64,000 nucleotides of DNA from Caldithrix sp964598255 (GTDB taxonomy: Bacteria; Calditrichota; Calditrichia; Calditrichales; Calditrichaceae). The stretch is from contig CAZRBA010000037.1 in assembly GCA_964598255.1 (NCBI GenBank), forward strand, positions 61,920 to 125,919, read 5' to 3'. The translations under genes were made by a program, and so were the position numbers. This document shows positions 55,573 to 63,947 of this stretch, one piece after another (within the stretch, counting starts at the first letter, position 1; every line of letters starts with the position of its first letter). Under the pieces are notes generated by a model. That model made no database searches and was not told where the DNA came from. It saw nothing but the letters and a program-made list of their open reading frames with translations.

Positions 55573-58134
55573 ATGCGATCTAAATTTTTAATACCCGGAT
55601 TTTTGCTGATTCTGCTACCCTTTTTTAATGTATTTGCGGATCAGCACCCCAAAATTCCGCTATTGGACGAAAATGGGGACAATGTTATTGAGTTAGCCAA
55701 GCAAAACGGCCAAAAACTGGTTATTAATGGCAAAACCTACTACAAAGGCCACCCTTACAGTCCCGAACAAACCTGCGGTGCCTGCCACGATTACGATGCC
55801 ATCACCAAAGCTTACCATTTTCAGATCGGTGCAACGGAAGTAAACGACAATTGGGGCAAAAAGCACCCTCAATTTCATTACGACCGACTTCTCTCACCTG
55901 GCCAATACGGTTCATGGTGACCGCCTTCCTATCGCCAGTTGGCGAAAAAGAAAAATAAATCCCAACTTACATTCGATATCGGCACGCCCGATGAAGTAGC
56001 TACGTGCGCTTCCTGCCATCCGGGCGGCGGACCTTACGAATACGATCGGCAGGGACGCCGTATGGATAAAGTGGATCCCAATACCGTTCCCGATTTGGAC
56101 GGCGATTATTATGCCTACAATGTTGATGACATTGTAAAAGGCACACTGACAAAACCCAAAAAGTTCGATTGGCGTAAATCCGGTTCTCTGGAAGCGGATT
56201 GTATGACCTGCCACCTCGACCCGGATGCTAAACGCGTTACCGATGCCAACGGCGTAAAACCGGTTGCGTATAATCCGCGGGTACGCATATTTGCCAAACG
56301 GGTTCACGGCAAAGTGCAAGCTGTTTCGCTGGGCATTTATCCGGGCAAAGAGTGGCAATCCGCATTTAGCTATTCCGATCCGCTTTCCATTAGTAAAAAT
56401 AAATTTGAAGCTGGTAAATTTTATTCCGATTTGACAAATCCTATGGCCGATGCCCGCAATTATATGCGCATGCCTTATGTGGAAGGTGAAGGAAGCCATT
56501 TTACCAATTTAAAGGCCAAGCGTAAATTTTTGGGTAATTTTTTCCGTGAAGCTCCTTCCGCTGGTTTAATGGGGTGGGACAATAATCAAGACGGATATCC
56601 GATTACCTATGTTAAAATCGTCAAACAAAAAAATGAATTCGTGTCAGAAGTATATTACGAAGCGAGCGAATTTGATGAAGACGGCGAAATTCAAATTCCC
56701 ATGCTCAGCTCCAAAGCCAGCGAAGACGGTAGTTACAAATGGACCCGTGTGTGCGGTCAATGCCATGTGGGAATTAAAGATCCCATTAACGGAAGTTTTA
56801 AAGTACGTACTTGGGGCATGGGTATGAAAGCCGATATCGTCAAACGCGGAGCGATTCTGAATTTGAATCCGCAAACGGAAAAAGCTCCCGGATACGATGT
56901 GCACATTGCCGCCGGTCTGGAATGTACCAGTTGCCACGACCGCTCCAAGCCGGATTCGGTTGACTGGGACGATTATGTTACCGATGCCAATCATAATTTT
57001 TTAAAAGGAAACGATACGGGCAATCATGTTCGTGATGACTTAGACAACAACCCTCCGCCCAAAAACTGCTACTTTTGCCATATAAAAGATGGTGACGGCC
57101 CCGATCCGTCCGATGCGCATGCTGCTGTTTTCGGCAGTGCCAGCAAAGCTCATATTGATAAAATCGCTTGCCAAACATGCCATGTTTCCCATGTGCGCTA
57201 TTGGTCGTTCCGTACTTTTGACTATTCATTGGGCTTTAGTTACAATTACGATAATCGCCACTTCCCCAATCCCAAAGGCGGAATGATGGATGTACTGTTA
57301 AAACCCTACTACGGACCGATACCGGCTTACGGAATGGGCAATATCAGTTGGTTGGTGGGCTCCATTGACAACGACAATTATTCTACAGATCAATTGGCGC
57401 CCGTGGCTTACATGGACCCCGACAAAAGCAATGATATGTACGGCCAAATGTACCAACACATGACCGGCAAAAAAGGTTTTGACTGGAAACCGGTTTTAAT
57501 TTATGCTAAAACCGCTCGAGGTGAGCAAATTATTCCGGCCAATCCCATTACCATTCAAACCTGGTACGATAAAACCCTGAAGAAAGTAGTCTATCCCCGC
57601 GAGTTGAATGCTGCGGTTAAGGGAATTTTTCACGATAAAAAGGGTCAAAGCTATGCCCTGCTTATTACGGGTGCCAAAATTTACGACAAAACCGGATTTA
57701 TGGGCCATCCCGATATGAAACCCGAAATCAGCACATTGAATGATATTCAAAAAATGCGTGCCGCTTTAATAAAAGTTCTTAAAAAAGAAGGCGAAAAAAA
57801 TCCGAATCCGGTGCTCTTTTTGGCTGCCCATTATTTTAAGGTTTCGCACGGTGTTTTACCAGCGGATCAGGCTTTGGGCGCTAACGGAACCTGCACCAGT
57901 TGTCACGGCGAAAACGGTGAAATCGAACATCGAGTGGTAACTTTCTCGCCTAATAGTATTCAGGGTTTTGCCGAAGGGGTAAAGAAAGGTTTGATCTACG
58001 TGGATCCCGAAGCTAAATACATTAAACCGTATGATTTGGATGGTGACGGAAAAGCGGATGTTTTGGGTGCAACGCAAAAAGAAGTATTGAAAATAACGGA
58101 AGAAAATCTGAAAGAAAGCACCCGAATTAAATAA
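55573..58134 (+). CDS. Exported octaheme c-type cytochrome, with an in-frame TGA (possible selenocysteine)
   Basis: The only clear plus-strand protein gene here. If the TGA at 55918-55920 is read through, the product has 853 residues: a Sec signal peptide (1 to about 22) and eight CxxCH heme motifs with first Cys at residues 68, 145, 210, 394, 451, 499, 533 and 774. The TGA is codon 116, in GQYGSW-stop-PPSYRQLAKK. The frame stays open for 2.2 kb after it, with seven of the eight hemes. The downstream part alone would start at a poor TTG and lack any signal peptide, so it could not mature as a cytochrome. Substrate is unknown. The gene ends at a terminator shared with a MerR gene. Confidence 0.85.
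55918..55946 (+). promoter_or_regulatory. In-frame TGA with SECIS-like hairpin
   Basis: After the TGA come 16 bases to the loop of a small hairpin: stem TCGCC (55932-55936) and GGCGA (55941-55945), loop AGTT. Bacterial SECIS elements lie inside the coding region just after the UGA, with an apical loop about 16-37 bases away and a G among the first loop bases, often followed by U. This one meets those rules, but the stem is only five pairs and has no bulged U. Genome-level support (selA, selB, selC, selD) is outside the window. Confidence 0.45.
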
Positions 58135-58160
58135 CCGAATACCTTTTGACAGAGACTCAA

Positions 58161-58202
58161 AAATAAAAATAGCCTCTTTGCACAAAGAGGCTATTTTTAT
58201 TT
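58161..58202. terminator. Bidirectional terminator between cytochrome and merR genes
   Basis: A 20-bp perfect inverted repeat, AAATAAAAATAGCCTCTTTG and its complement, separated by two bases. The GC-rich core is flanked by A and T runs on both sides, so it can stop transcription from both convergent genes. Confidence 0.92.
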
Positions 58203-58233
58203 AAGATATAGACACGACTCTGCAAAAAAATTT

Positions 58234-58677
58234 TTATTTTTCGATGGTTTTCCAGTAGCGTTTCAAAATCAATTTAATATTTTTACAATCGGCAAATTCC
58301 CGATACACCGGACACTGGCTACAATCTTCATTACCGCAAACGGAATCTTTGTTTTTTACAATCCAGCAAGGGTCTTCGGCATCAATAAAAGCCGGGCAGT
58401 TTTTCCTATCCTGCACGGAACAATTTTTAATTTCCCAGCATGGCAGAGTCGAAAAAACCAGACGTACTCCGGCTAAATTCAAACCCTTTTCCACAATCAT
58501 CTTCCGGATACAGGCGATACGTAAGATATCCCCTTCGGTGTAAGAGCGATGTTTCCCTCTGCTTTTTTGCGGCAGAATTAAACCTTTGTCTTCATATAAG
58601 CGGAGCGTAGCTACGGAAACGCCAAACATGCGCGCAACCGCGCCGATAGGGTACAATTTTGAATTGTCTGATTTCAT
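58234..58677 (-). CDS. MerR-family regulator with Cys-rich C-terminal domain (first copy)
   Basis: About 147 residues. A winged-helix MerR domain (YPIGAVARMFGVSVATLRLYEDKGLILP) is followed by a C-terminal domain with nine Cys in the pattern CWEIKNC, CPAF, PCW, CGNEDCSQCPV and a last Cys near the end. This looks like a two-CW type metal- or Fe-S-binding module. It closely resembles the MerR at 61581-62039 in layout. MerR proteins act as dimers on promoters with long spacers. ATG is chosen; a TTG four codons earlier is possible. It converges on the octaheme cytochrome. Confidence 0.88.
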   Translation of the reverse strand: MKSDNSKLYPIGAVARMFGVSVATLRLYEDKGLILPQKSRGKHRSYTEGDILRIACIRKMIVEKGLNLAGVRLVFSTLPCWEIKNCSVQDRKNCPAFIDAEDPCWIVKNKDSVCGNEDCSQCPVYREFADCKNIKLILKRYWKTIEK

Positions 58678-58740
58678 ATTAAAGCCCAACCAAACCAGAA
58701 TAAAATTCTACTTAATTCGAATCCTCTAAAACAAAAATAA

Positions 58741-58770
58741 GTTCCGGCATAATGCTTTTTATGCCGGAAC
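58741..58770 (-). terminator. Terminator after the sulfur-relay operon
   Basis: Perfect inverted repeat GTTCCGGCATAA / TTATGCCGGAAC-type with a short loop, followed on the minus strand by TTATTTTTG. It starts 16 bases after the stop of the DsrE-like gene. Confidence 0.85.
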
Positions 58771-58785
58771 CGCATCGTTTAATTT

Positions 58786-59295
58786 TCAGATAAAGATAAT
58801 AGGGCCACCGGCGGCTTTTTCATAAAACTCGCCAACGGTAAGCACATTATTTACTTCATCAACCAAATCATCCTTGCTTAATTTAAACATGTCCATGGCC
58901 AATTTGCAGGCATAAATATTTCCGCCTGCATCGCTAATCATTTCCAAAAACTCATCCACAGGCGGGATGTCCAACTTTTCCATTTCGCGTTTCATCATCC
59001 ATGTTGCAAAATTAGAAACTCCGGGCACAGCCCCCAACAACGTGGGGAACGGAAATGTAATCGGCATTTTAAGCATGGGCATGGCCATGTTCAAAGCCGG
59101 GTTGCCAACCGTAGAAACGCGAAGTTTATTAACCATTTTTTTTAACAGAGCATTTAACCCGAAAAAGGTAAAAAACAAATTGGCTTCCATGCCTTCCATT
59201 CGGGCACCGTTACCCATAATTAATCCGGGATAAACGCCTTCCAGCGATCCCTGAGCAATAATTATGGAAACTTTTTTAATTTTTTCTTCGGCCAT
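58786..59295 (-). CDS. DsrE-family (DsrE2-like) sulfur-carrier protein
   Basis: 169 residues. The fold begins KKVSIIIAQGSLEGVYPGLIMGNGA and has a single conserved Cys in GGNIYACKLAMDMF near residue 130, the position that carries persulfide sulfur in the DsrE2/TusD superfamily. Middle Met- and Pro-rich stretches (about 65-95) may form a membrane-associated hydrophobic hairpin, as in other DsrE2 proteins. Last gene of the operon with SQR-like and TusE/DsrC-like genes; together they likely move sulfane sulfur between carriers. Confidence 0.85.
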   Translation of the reverse strand: MAEEKIKKVSIIIAQGSLEGVYPGLIMGNGARMEGMEANLFFTFFGLNALLKKMVNKLRVSTVGNPALNMAMPMLKMPITFPFPTLLGAVPGVSNFATWMMKREMEKLDIPPVDEFLEMISDAGGNIYACKLAMDMFKLSKDDLVDEVNNVLTVGEFYEKAAGGPIIFI

Positions 59296-59319
59296 TTTTA
59301 ATCTCCCATTGTTTGATTT

Positions 59320-59637
59320 TTAAACACAGCCATGGGGTTTACTTAATCCGGCAATTTTAGCGGCTTTTTTGGCCGGAGCTCCGGGAAATAAGGCGTACAG
59401 TTCCTTAGTGGGAATACCGCCGGCATTTTTCATACGCCGAACGGATGGTACTTGTCCGCGTTCTTCAAAGTCTTTGCGCATAAAACGAATTACTTTCCAA
59501 TGTGCTTCGGTTAATTCTTCTATGCCCTCTTCTTTGGCTAATTCGGCGGCAATTTCTTCCGACCAGTCATTCGGATTTACCAAAAAAAAGTCTTCGTCAA
59601 CTTTTACGGTTTTTCCGGCAATCGTTTTATCTGGCAT
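59320..59637 (-). CDS. TusE/DsrC-family sulfur carrier lacking the second Cys
   Basis: 105 residues. The C-terminal arm reads KKAAKIAGLSKPHGCV, giving the penultimate Cys that carries sulfur. The upstream Cys of true DsrC (in ACKIAG) is Ala here, as in TusE, so the intramolecular trisulfide of sulfite reduction cannot form. The only Cys is that arm residue. It sits between DUF1641 and DsrE-like genes, so transfer of sulfur between DsrE-like and this protein is likely. Confidence 0.92.
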   Translation of the reverse strand: MPDKTIAGKTVKVDEDFFLVNPNDWSEEIAAELAKEEGIEELTEAHWKVIRFMRKDFEERGQVPSVRRMKNAGGIPTKELYALFPGAPAKKAAKIAGLSKPHGCV

Positions 59638-59668
59638 GATAACCTCCTGATAAATGAATTTTGTGTTT

Positions 59669-60349
59669 TTACTTTTGTTTTTTATGGCTATTTTGAGCCA
59701 TGTTTTTAATAAAACCCAGAGAAAAGGCTATGCCTTTTTTTACCTCGGGATCTTTTAGCTGTTTAAGCAATGCAAAAAGCGAAACATCCTTTTGCGCGTC
59801 AATATCCGTGTTTTTAAAAAAATCCAAGGCATTATTCATGGAATCTAACATTTCCGGTTGCGTCAAGTTTTTAATTGTCAAAAGAATGGAAGCGATATTT
59901 TCACGCAAAAGACGAATATCTTCCACACTAAAGGCATTCACCACCGTGTCCATTATTTTTAACATCTCGCCGAAAAATTCAAAATAACCTTTCCGATCCA
60001 ACTCGTTTAATGTTTCCAACAGTTCTTCGACTATTTCTTTTCCGATGGGACGCAGATCTTTAAATAAATCTGCCGCTCCTTCCACTTGGGTTAACATTTT
60101 GTTTAAATTGCGCGCGTTACGAAGCAACTTTTTACCCAAATGAAGTAAGTCGGAAGAATCAAAATACGGTGACACTTCCTCCAGCTCATCGACTGCTGCA
60201 TCAAACATATCTTTGGCAATCAAAGCCAAATCATCTTTTAATTCTTTGATCTCTTTTTGATGCGCCTGATATTCTTGCATCTGAGCGGAAATAAAATCCA
60301 GCTTTTTGTTAATTTCTCTGATTTCCGATTCTAATCTTTTATTTTCCAT
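59669..60349 (-). CDS. DUF1641 protein
   Basis: 226 residues. A coiled coil at 5-45 is followed by a helical domain with LRENIASILLTIKNLTQPEMLDSMNNALDFF and VKKGIAFSLGFIKNMAQ segments typical of DUF1641. No Cys, no signal peptide. The family is commonly beside flavoprotein or formate dehydrogenase genes and has no proven function. It starts 2 bases after the SQR-like stop, so the pair is translationally coupled and it may be a membrane-docking partner. Confidence 0.85.
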   Translation of the reverse strand: MENKRLESEIREINKKLDFISAQMQEYQAHQKEIKELKDDLALIAKDMFDAAVDELEEVSPYFDSSDLLHLGKKLLRNARNLNKMLTQVEGAADLFKDLRPIGKEIVEELLETLNELDRKGYFEFFGEMLKIMDTVVNAFSVEDIRLLRENIASILLTIKNLTQPEMLDSMNNALDFFKNTDIDAQKDVSLFALLKQLKDPEVKKGIAFSLGFIKNMAQNSHKKQK

Positions 60350-60351
60350 AA

Positions 60352-61584
60352 TTATTGCCTCTTTTTACCAGCCATGTTCATTTGTGTTTCGATGGGCAAT
60401 TCGGCGCCTTTTAACAATAGGTTCCAGTAAACCCAGCGAAACGTCATTTTACCCCAATGATTCATTCGCGTTTCTTGCAGCAAAGAAAACGGCCCGATTC
60501 CAGGTAAGGGATATTTACCCGGAAGCGGTTCCACGTCATAATTAAAATCGATCAGAATTCCTTTGCCGAATCCGGATTCAATGTAGCAATTGGCATGTCC
60601 GTCAAAGGCGGCTTTTAAAGGACGTTTATCGATGTAACGCAAGATATTTTCAAACAATACTTCGGCTTCAAAATGCGCTACCGAACCGGCTTTTGAACTA
60701 GGTAAATCCGTAGCATCGCCAATCACAAAAATGTTTTCATAATTTTTTGACTGCAGCGTATGCTTATCTGTGGGAACAAAATTAAGATCATCGCCCATTC
60801 GGGAATCTGCAATTACCTGAGCTCCCATATTCGTCGGAATGGTAACCAGTAAATCGTAATCCACTTCATTATTTTCCCAATCGATAATTTTGTTATTTCG
60901 ATAATCAACCCGGGCCACTGAAAAATCGGGATGCAATTTAATATTCTTTTTTTCCATAAACTGGCCTAAGAACTTGGCAGCAACGGGCTTGGTAAATGCT
61001 CCGGGCAACGGGGTTACAAATTCGATTTCAACTTTATCTCGTATTCCTTGTTCGGTAAAGAACCAATCGGCTAAAAATACGAACTCCAACGGGGCTACAG
61101 GACATTTGATGGGCATTTCAACAATGTTTAGCACCATCTTTCCGCCATCCCAGTACTTAAGAAAATTTCGTAACGCCGTGGCACCTTCGATGGTGTAAAA
61201 ATCAAAAATATTCTTATGCCAGGCATCTTCCTTCATGCCTTCCGTTTCTTCCGGATGAATTTGAGTTCCCGTAGCAATAATCATTAAATCATAGGTAAGC
61301 ACACGACCGTTTTTCAGCTTTACCCGATTTTGTTTCGGTTCGATTAATTCGATTTTGGAAATGATCACTTCCACTCCGGAAGGGAAAAAATCACGTTTGG
61401 GCTTTTTAACCTCTTCAGGAGTGTAAATTCCAAAAGGAATAAACAAAAATCCGGGCTGATAGTAATGGGTTTCATGTTCATCTACCAGTGTAATGCTCCA
61501 TTCGTTTTTATCTAAAACAGGAGCCAGTTTATTTACCATCATGGTACCGGCAGTTCCGCCTCCGAGAACTAACAGATGTTTCAT
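60352..61584 (-). CDS. Sulfide:quinone oxidoreductase-like flavoprotein
   Basis: 410 residues with two Rossmann-type folds. FAD-binding GGGTAGT at 8-14, LMIIATGTQIHP near 105 and IFVIGDATDLPSSKAGS near 290. Two Cys remain in suitable places: Cys161 in PIKCPVAPLEF and another near 340 in HANCYIE. These match the redox pair of SQR that holds polysulfide. C-terminal residues 365-400 are amphipathic and could bind the membrane. SQR oxidises sulfide and feeds quinone. It overlaps merR by 4 bases. A related flavocytochrome or NAD(P)H polysulfide enzyme cannot be excluded. Confidence 0.88.
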   Translation of the reverse strand: MKHLLVLGGGTAGTMMVNKLAPVLDKNEWSITLVDEHETHYYQPGFLFIPFGIYTPEEVKKPKRDFFPSGVEVIISKIELIEPKQNRVKLKNGRVLTYDLMIIATGTQIHPEETEGMKEDAWHKNIFDFYTIEGATALRNFLKYWDGGKMVLNIVEMPIKCPVAPLEFVFLADWFFTEQGIRDKVEIEFVTPLPGAFTKPVAAKFLGQFMEKKNIKLHPDFSVARVDYRNNKIIDWENNEVDYDLLVTIPTNMGAQVIADSRMGDDLNFVPTDKHTLQSKNYENIFVIGDATDLPSSKAGSVAHFEAEVLFENILRYIDKRPLKAAFDGHANCYIESGFGKGILIDFNYDVEPLPGKYPLPGIGPFSLLQETRMNHWGKMTFRWVYWNLLLKGAELPIETQMNMAGKKRQ

Positions 61585-62039
61585 AAAGAATCCTTTCGTT
61601 TATTTTGGTCTTCTTTTTTGTGTCCGAAAATTATTTCTTTTAGCTTGGTGCAATTAAATTCAATTTTATAAACCGCACAGGAGCGGCAATCTTCCAGCTT
61701 GCATTTCATCCCTTTGTTTGATGTAGACCAACATGGTCCCAACGCGTCGTAATAGGCGGAACAACCGCGACATTGGCTATCAAGGCCGCCTTTAAATTCC
61801 CAACAAGGGATAAACGCCATAATTCGTTTAATTCCCTGAATATTGATGCCGTTTTTCGTAATCATTTTGCGAACACATTGCAAATGTTCCAAATCATGGG
61901 TAGAAAACAAGCGATGTCCGTTTTCGGCTTTGAAGGGCAATACCAATCCTTGTTGTTCATACAGACGTACTGTCTGCACGGCCACGCCTAATTTTTTGGC
62001 TACAATTCCGATGGATAAAATCGGTTCGTATTTGTCCAT
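61581..62039 (-). CDS. MerR-family regulator with Cys-rich C-terminal domain (second copy)
   Basis: About 152 residues. MerR domain ILSIGIVAKKLGVAVQTVRLYEQQG, then a C-terminal Cys-rich domain: CWEFKGG, CRGCSAYYDALGPCW, CKLEDCRSCAV and a final Cys. The Cys spacing parallels that of the MerR at 58234. As first gene of the operon, overlapping the SQR-like gene by 4 bases, it probably controls the set in response to metal, sulfur or redox state. I choose the ATG; GTG codons five and four positions earlier are alternatives. Confidence 0.9.
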   Translation of the reverse strand: MDKYEPILSIGIVAKKLGVAVQTVRLYEQQGLVLPFKAENGHRLFSTHDLEHLQCVRKMITKNGINIQGIKRIMAFIPCWEFKGGLDSQCRGCSAYYDALGPCWSTSNKGMKCKLEDCRSCAVYKIEFNCTKLKEIIFGHKKEDQNKRKDSL

Positions 62040-62054
62040 GTTAGCGGCCACCAC

Positions 62055-62516
62055 TACCTTTATTTCATTATATAGTTTTCCTACATTTCACAATGTAGCA
62101 TAACAAGCATTATGCCAAAGCCAAAAACATGTTTAACCTATTGTTTTTTAAGAAATATTATTCAACGCCAAAGAAGGTTGAATTCCTAATTTTAAAAAAT
62201 TATGTGAAATTATTATTAATATTGAAAATTTTGTGATTTGAGTATTTGTATTATTTACCTTCGTTTGTTTCGGAATTTGGTTGGAGCAAGCTTTTTCTTA
62301 CATCGATAATAATCGATTCCTTTTTTAGCTTAATTGCCTAATCATTTTAACGGATACGGTATTTCCGAGAAAAATTTTTCAAAATACATGATAATTATGA
62401 AATATTGGTATGTTTTAATATTATTGGGTTTAGCAATCGTCAGGGGTAATTTATATGTTAACAAAAGTTTGCTTTGAACGTAATTAAGACGGCTTAACGA
62501 GTGCTTTCGGGGCAAC
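62055..62516. other. AT-rich spacer
   Basis: About 460 bases. The right part next to merR carries the promoter region. Further left are short inverted repeats (ATTCAAC/GTTGAAT near 62160-62185, ATCGAT-AATA-ATCGAT near 62302). A plus-strand open frame of about 30 codons begins near 62388 and is hydrophobic, but has no clear ribosome site. Nothing else is recognisable. Confidence 0.5.
62067..62115 (-). promoter_or_regulatory. Candidate promoter/operator of the merR-SQR operon
   Basis: On the minus strand a perfect TATAAT (62067-62072) lies about 28 bases before the chosen ATG. Upstream are two adjoining inverted repeats: CTACAT/ATGTAG with 6-base spacer (62081-62098) and GCATAA/TTATGC with 6-base spacer (62098-62115). 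No good -35 is seen at standard spacing, as expected for MerR-type promoters. Which repeat is the operator is not known. Confidence 0.5.
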
Positions 62517-62960
62517 TTAAAGGGTAATTAAATGTAGTCCCCAAACCAAAGCCAAGTACCGTCCCGCTTTGCCCAAAGAAACCAATAGTAAAAACAATGA
62601 AAAGCGTGTTTTAAGTAATCCAGCAACAACGGTTAAAGGGTCGCCCACAACAGGTAACCAGGCAAACAACAAACTATACACACCGTAGCGATTAAAATTT
62701 CTCTTGGCCTTGTGTAACGTTTTTTCGTCGATTCGCAACCATTGATGCAACAGAATTTTATTTCCTTTTAAGCCCAGCCAATAATTAACAAGCGAACCAA
62801 GTATATTCCCCACCGAAGCGGCGACTACAGGAAGCACCCAATCGCCGGTTTGCCGAACAACCAACAATAAAAGCGCTTCAGAGCTAAAAGGCAAAATAGT
62901 AGCAGCTAAAAAAGCGGCCAAAAAAAGACCCAAAATACCGTAGTGACTTAATAGTTCCAA
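62517..62960 (-). CDS. YqaA/DedA-like (SNARE-associated) membrane protein
   Basis: 147 residues, about four membrane helices. N-terminal YGILGLFLAAFLAATILPFSSEALLLL, a conserved GNILGSLVNYWLG turn and the signature FAWLPVVGDPLTVVAGLLKTR (re-entrant region) match YqaA-type DedA relatives, thought to move lipids or support proton-driven processes. It stands alone: 550 bases from the merR operon and 150 from the decayed oxidase. Confidence 0.88.
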   Translation of the reverse strand: MELLSHYGILGLFLAAFLAATILPFSSEALLLLVVRQTGDWVLPVVAASVGNILGSLVNYWLGLKGNKILLHQWLRIDEKTLHKAKRNFNRYGVYSLLFAWLPVVGDPLTVVAGLLKTRFSLFLLLVSLGKAGRYLALVWGLHLITL

Positions 62961-63114
62961 AAACTTATTTCATTTAAATAATGTTACCCGTTTGCATTTA
63001 AAAATTAAAGTACGGGCTTTAGGAACCGACTTCAAATAAATTCGTAATTAATGCATTACTTCAGAAACAAACAAAGGCTAACTTCTTCATTCCCGTTTAT
63101 TTGTGGGCTTTTTA

Positions 63115-63819
63115 TCAGAACAAATAGTTAGGACACAACATATAGGGCAATCCGTATTGGCCCCATTCCGTATCGGTGGCAAGGTAAACAAGTTGGCTGT
63201 TACGGTCAAAGGTACGGTCTTGAATAATCAGTGGTAAATCGTATGTGCCGGATGGCAATCCGGCTTTTTGTTCTTCCGATTCGCTAACAATAAACAATCC
63301 AGCTAAACCCGCGTACACTTGAGGGCAGTTTTTCCCGTGTGGATGTAGGTGGCACCAATACGTTCCGACACGATTGGCCCCGATAAACGCGTAAACATAA
63401 GTTTCACCCAGATCAATCACGTAGCGCGGATGGCCATCCGCGCACACCGGCACATACAAACCATGCCAATGCACAATAGTCTTCTAAGCGATTTCATTTG
63501 TAAGACGTGCATGTCCTTTTTGTCCTTTTTGCAAACTAAAACCGGCCTTAAATAAGAATTTTCCCTAGTTTGCACGAGGTCTGGTCCGCCCTTTTGCCCC
63601 TTGGCTGTATAATGTTGAATGCGTGTGGGATTACCCTTAAAAACTTGAACCTGACCGGATTGTACTTTTAAAACGATTTCAGCATCGGGTTAAAAATTCG
63701 GATCGTTCGAAGTTCGGCGGCAACAAATCGTCCGCCTTTAAACGGTTTCCAAAGAGCCCAACGGCCCAAATCGGTGCTTAAGCCGATAGTCCCATAACTT
63801 AAAATTTTCTGCGGTTCAT
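63115..63819 (-). pseudogene. Decayed multicopper oxidase (N-terminal part)
   Basis: Pieces of one multicopper oxidase are spread over three frames. An ATG at 63819 gives MNRRKF then a stop, the start of a Tat-type signal. Further on LKVQSGQVQVFKGNPTRIQH, the N-terminal cupredoxin strand, is readable near 63690-63600. Next comes GQKGHARLTNEIA-stop-KTIVHWHG near 63530-63460, then a 119-codon stretch with copper ligands HWHG and YWCHLHPHGKNCPQVYAGLAG, ending in a stop at 63115. The rest of the enzyme (domains 2 and 3) is absent. Several stops and frameshifts rule out a single sequencing error. Confidence 0.85.
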
Positions 63820-63947
63820 AATTTCTCTTTACGCTAATTTTAATTGACGAATGCAAAAGATGAAATTTAAACGTAATCATTCGAATACCCAATTTCTTTC
63901 TTCATGCATTCAAATTCCTATTTGCTATTTTCCCATAGGCATAACTT

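Noticed and set aside
55912..56499. 195-codon minus-strand frame opposite the cytochrome
   Set aside because: It is a shadow of the heme-bearing frame; the plus-strand frame has CxxCH motifs, a signal peptide and a ribosome site.
55939..58134. Second half of the cytochrome as an independent gene
   Set aside because: The start would be TTG with no ribosome site and no signal peptide, which a c-type cytochrome needs for heme attachment.
63668..63892. 74-codon minus-strand frame at the window end
   Set aside because: It crosses the start of the decayed multicopper oxidase in another frame and resembles no protein.
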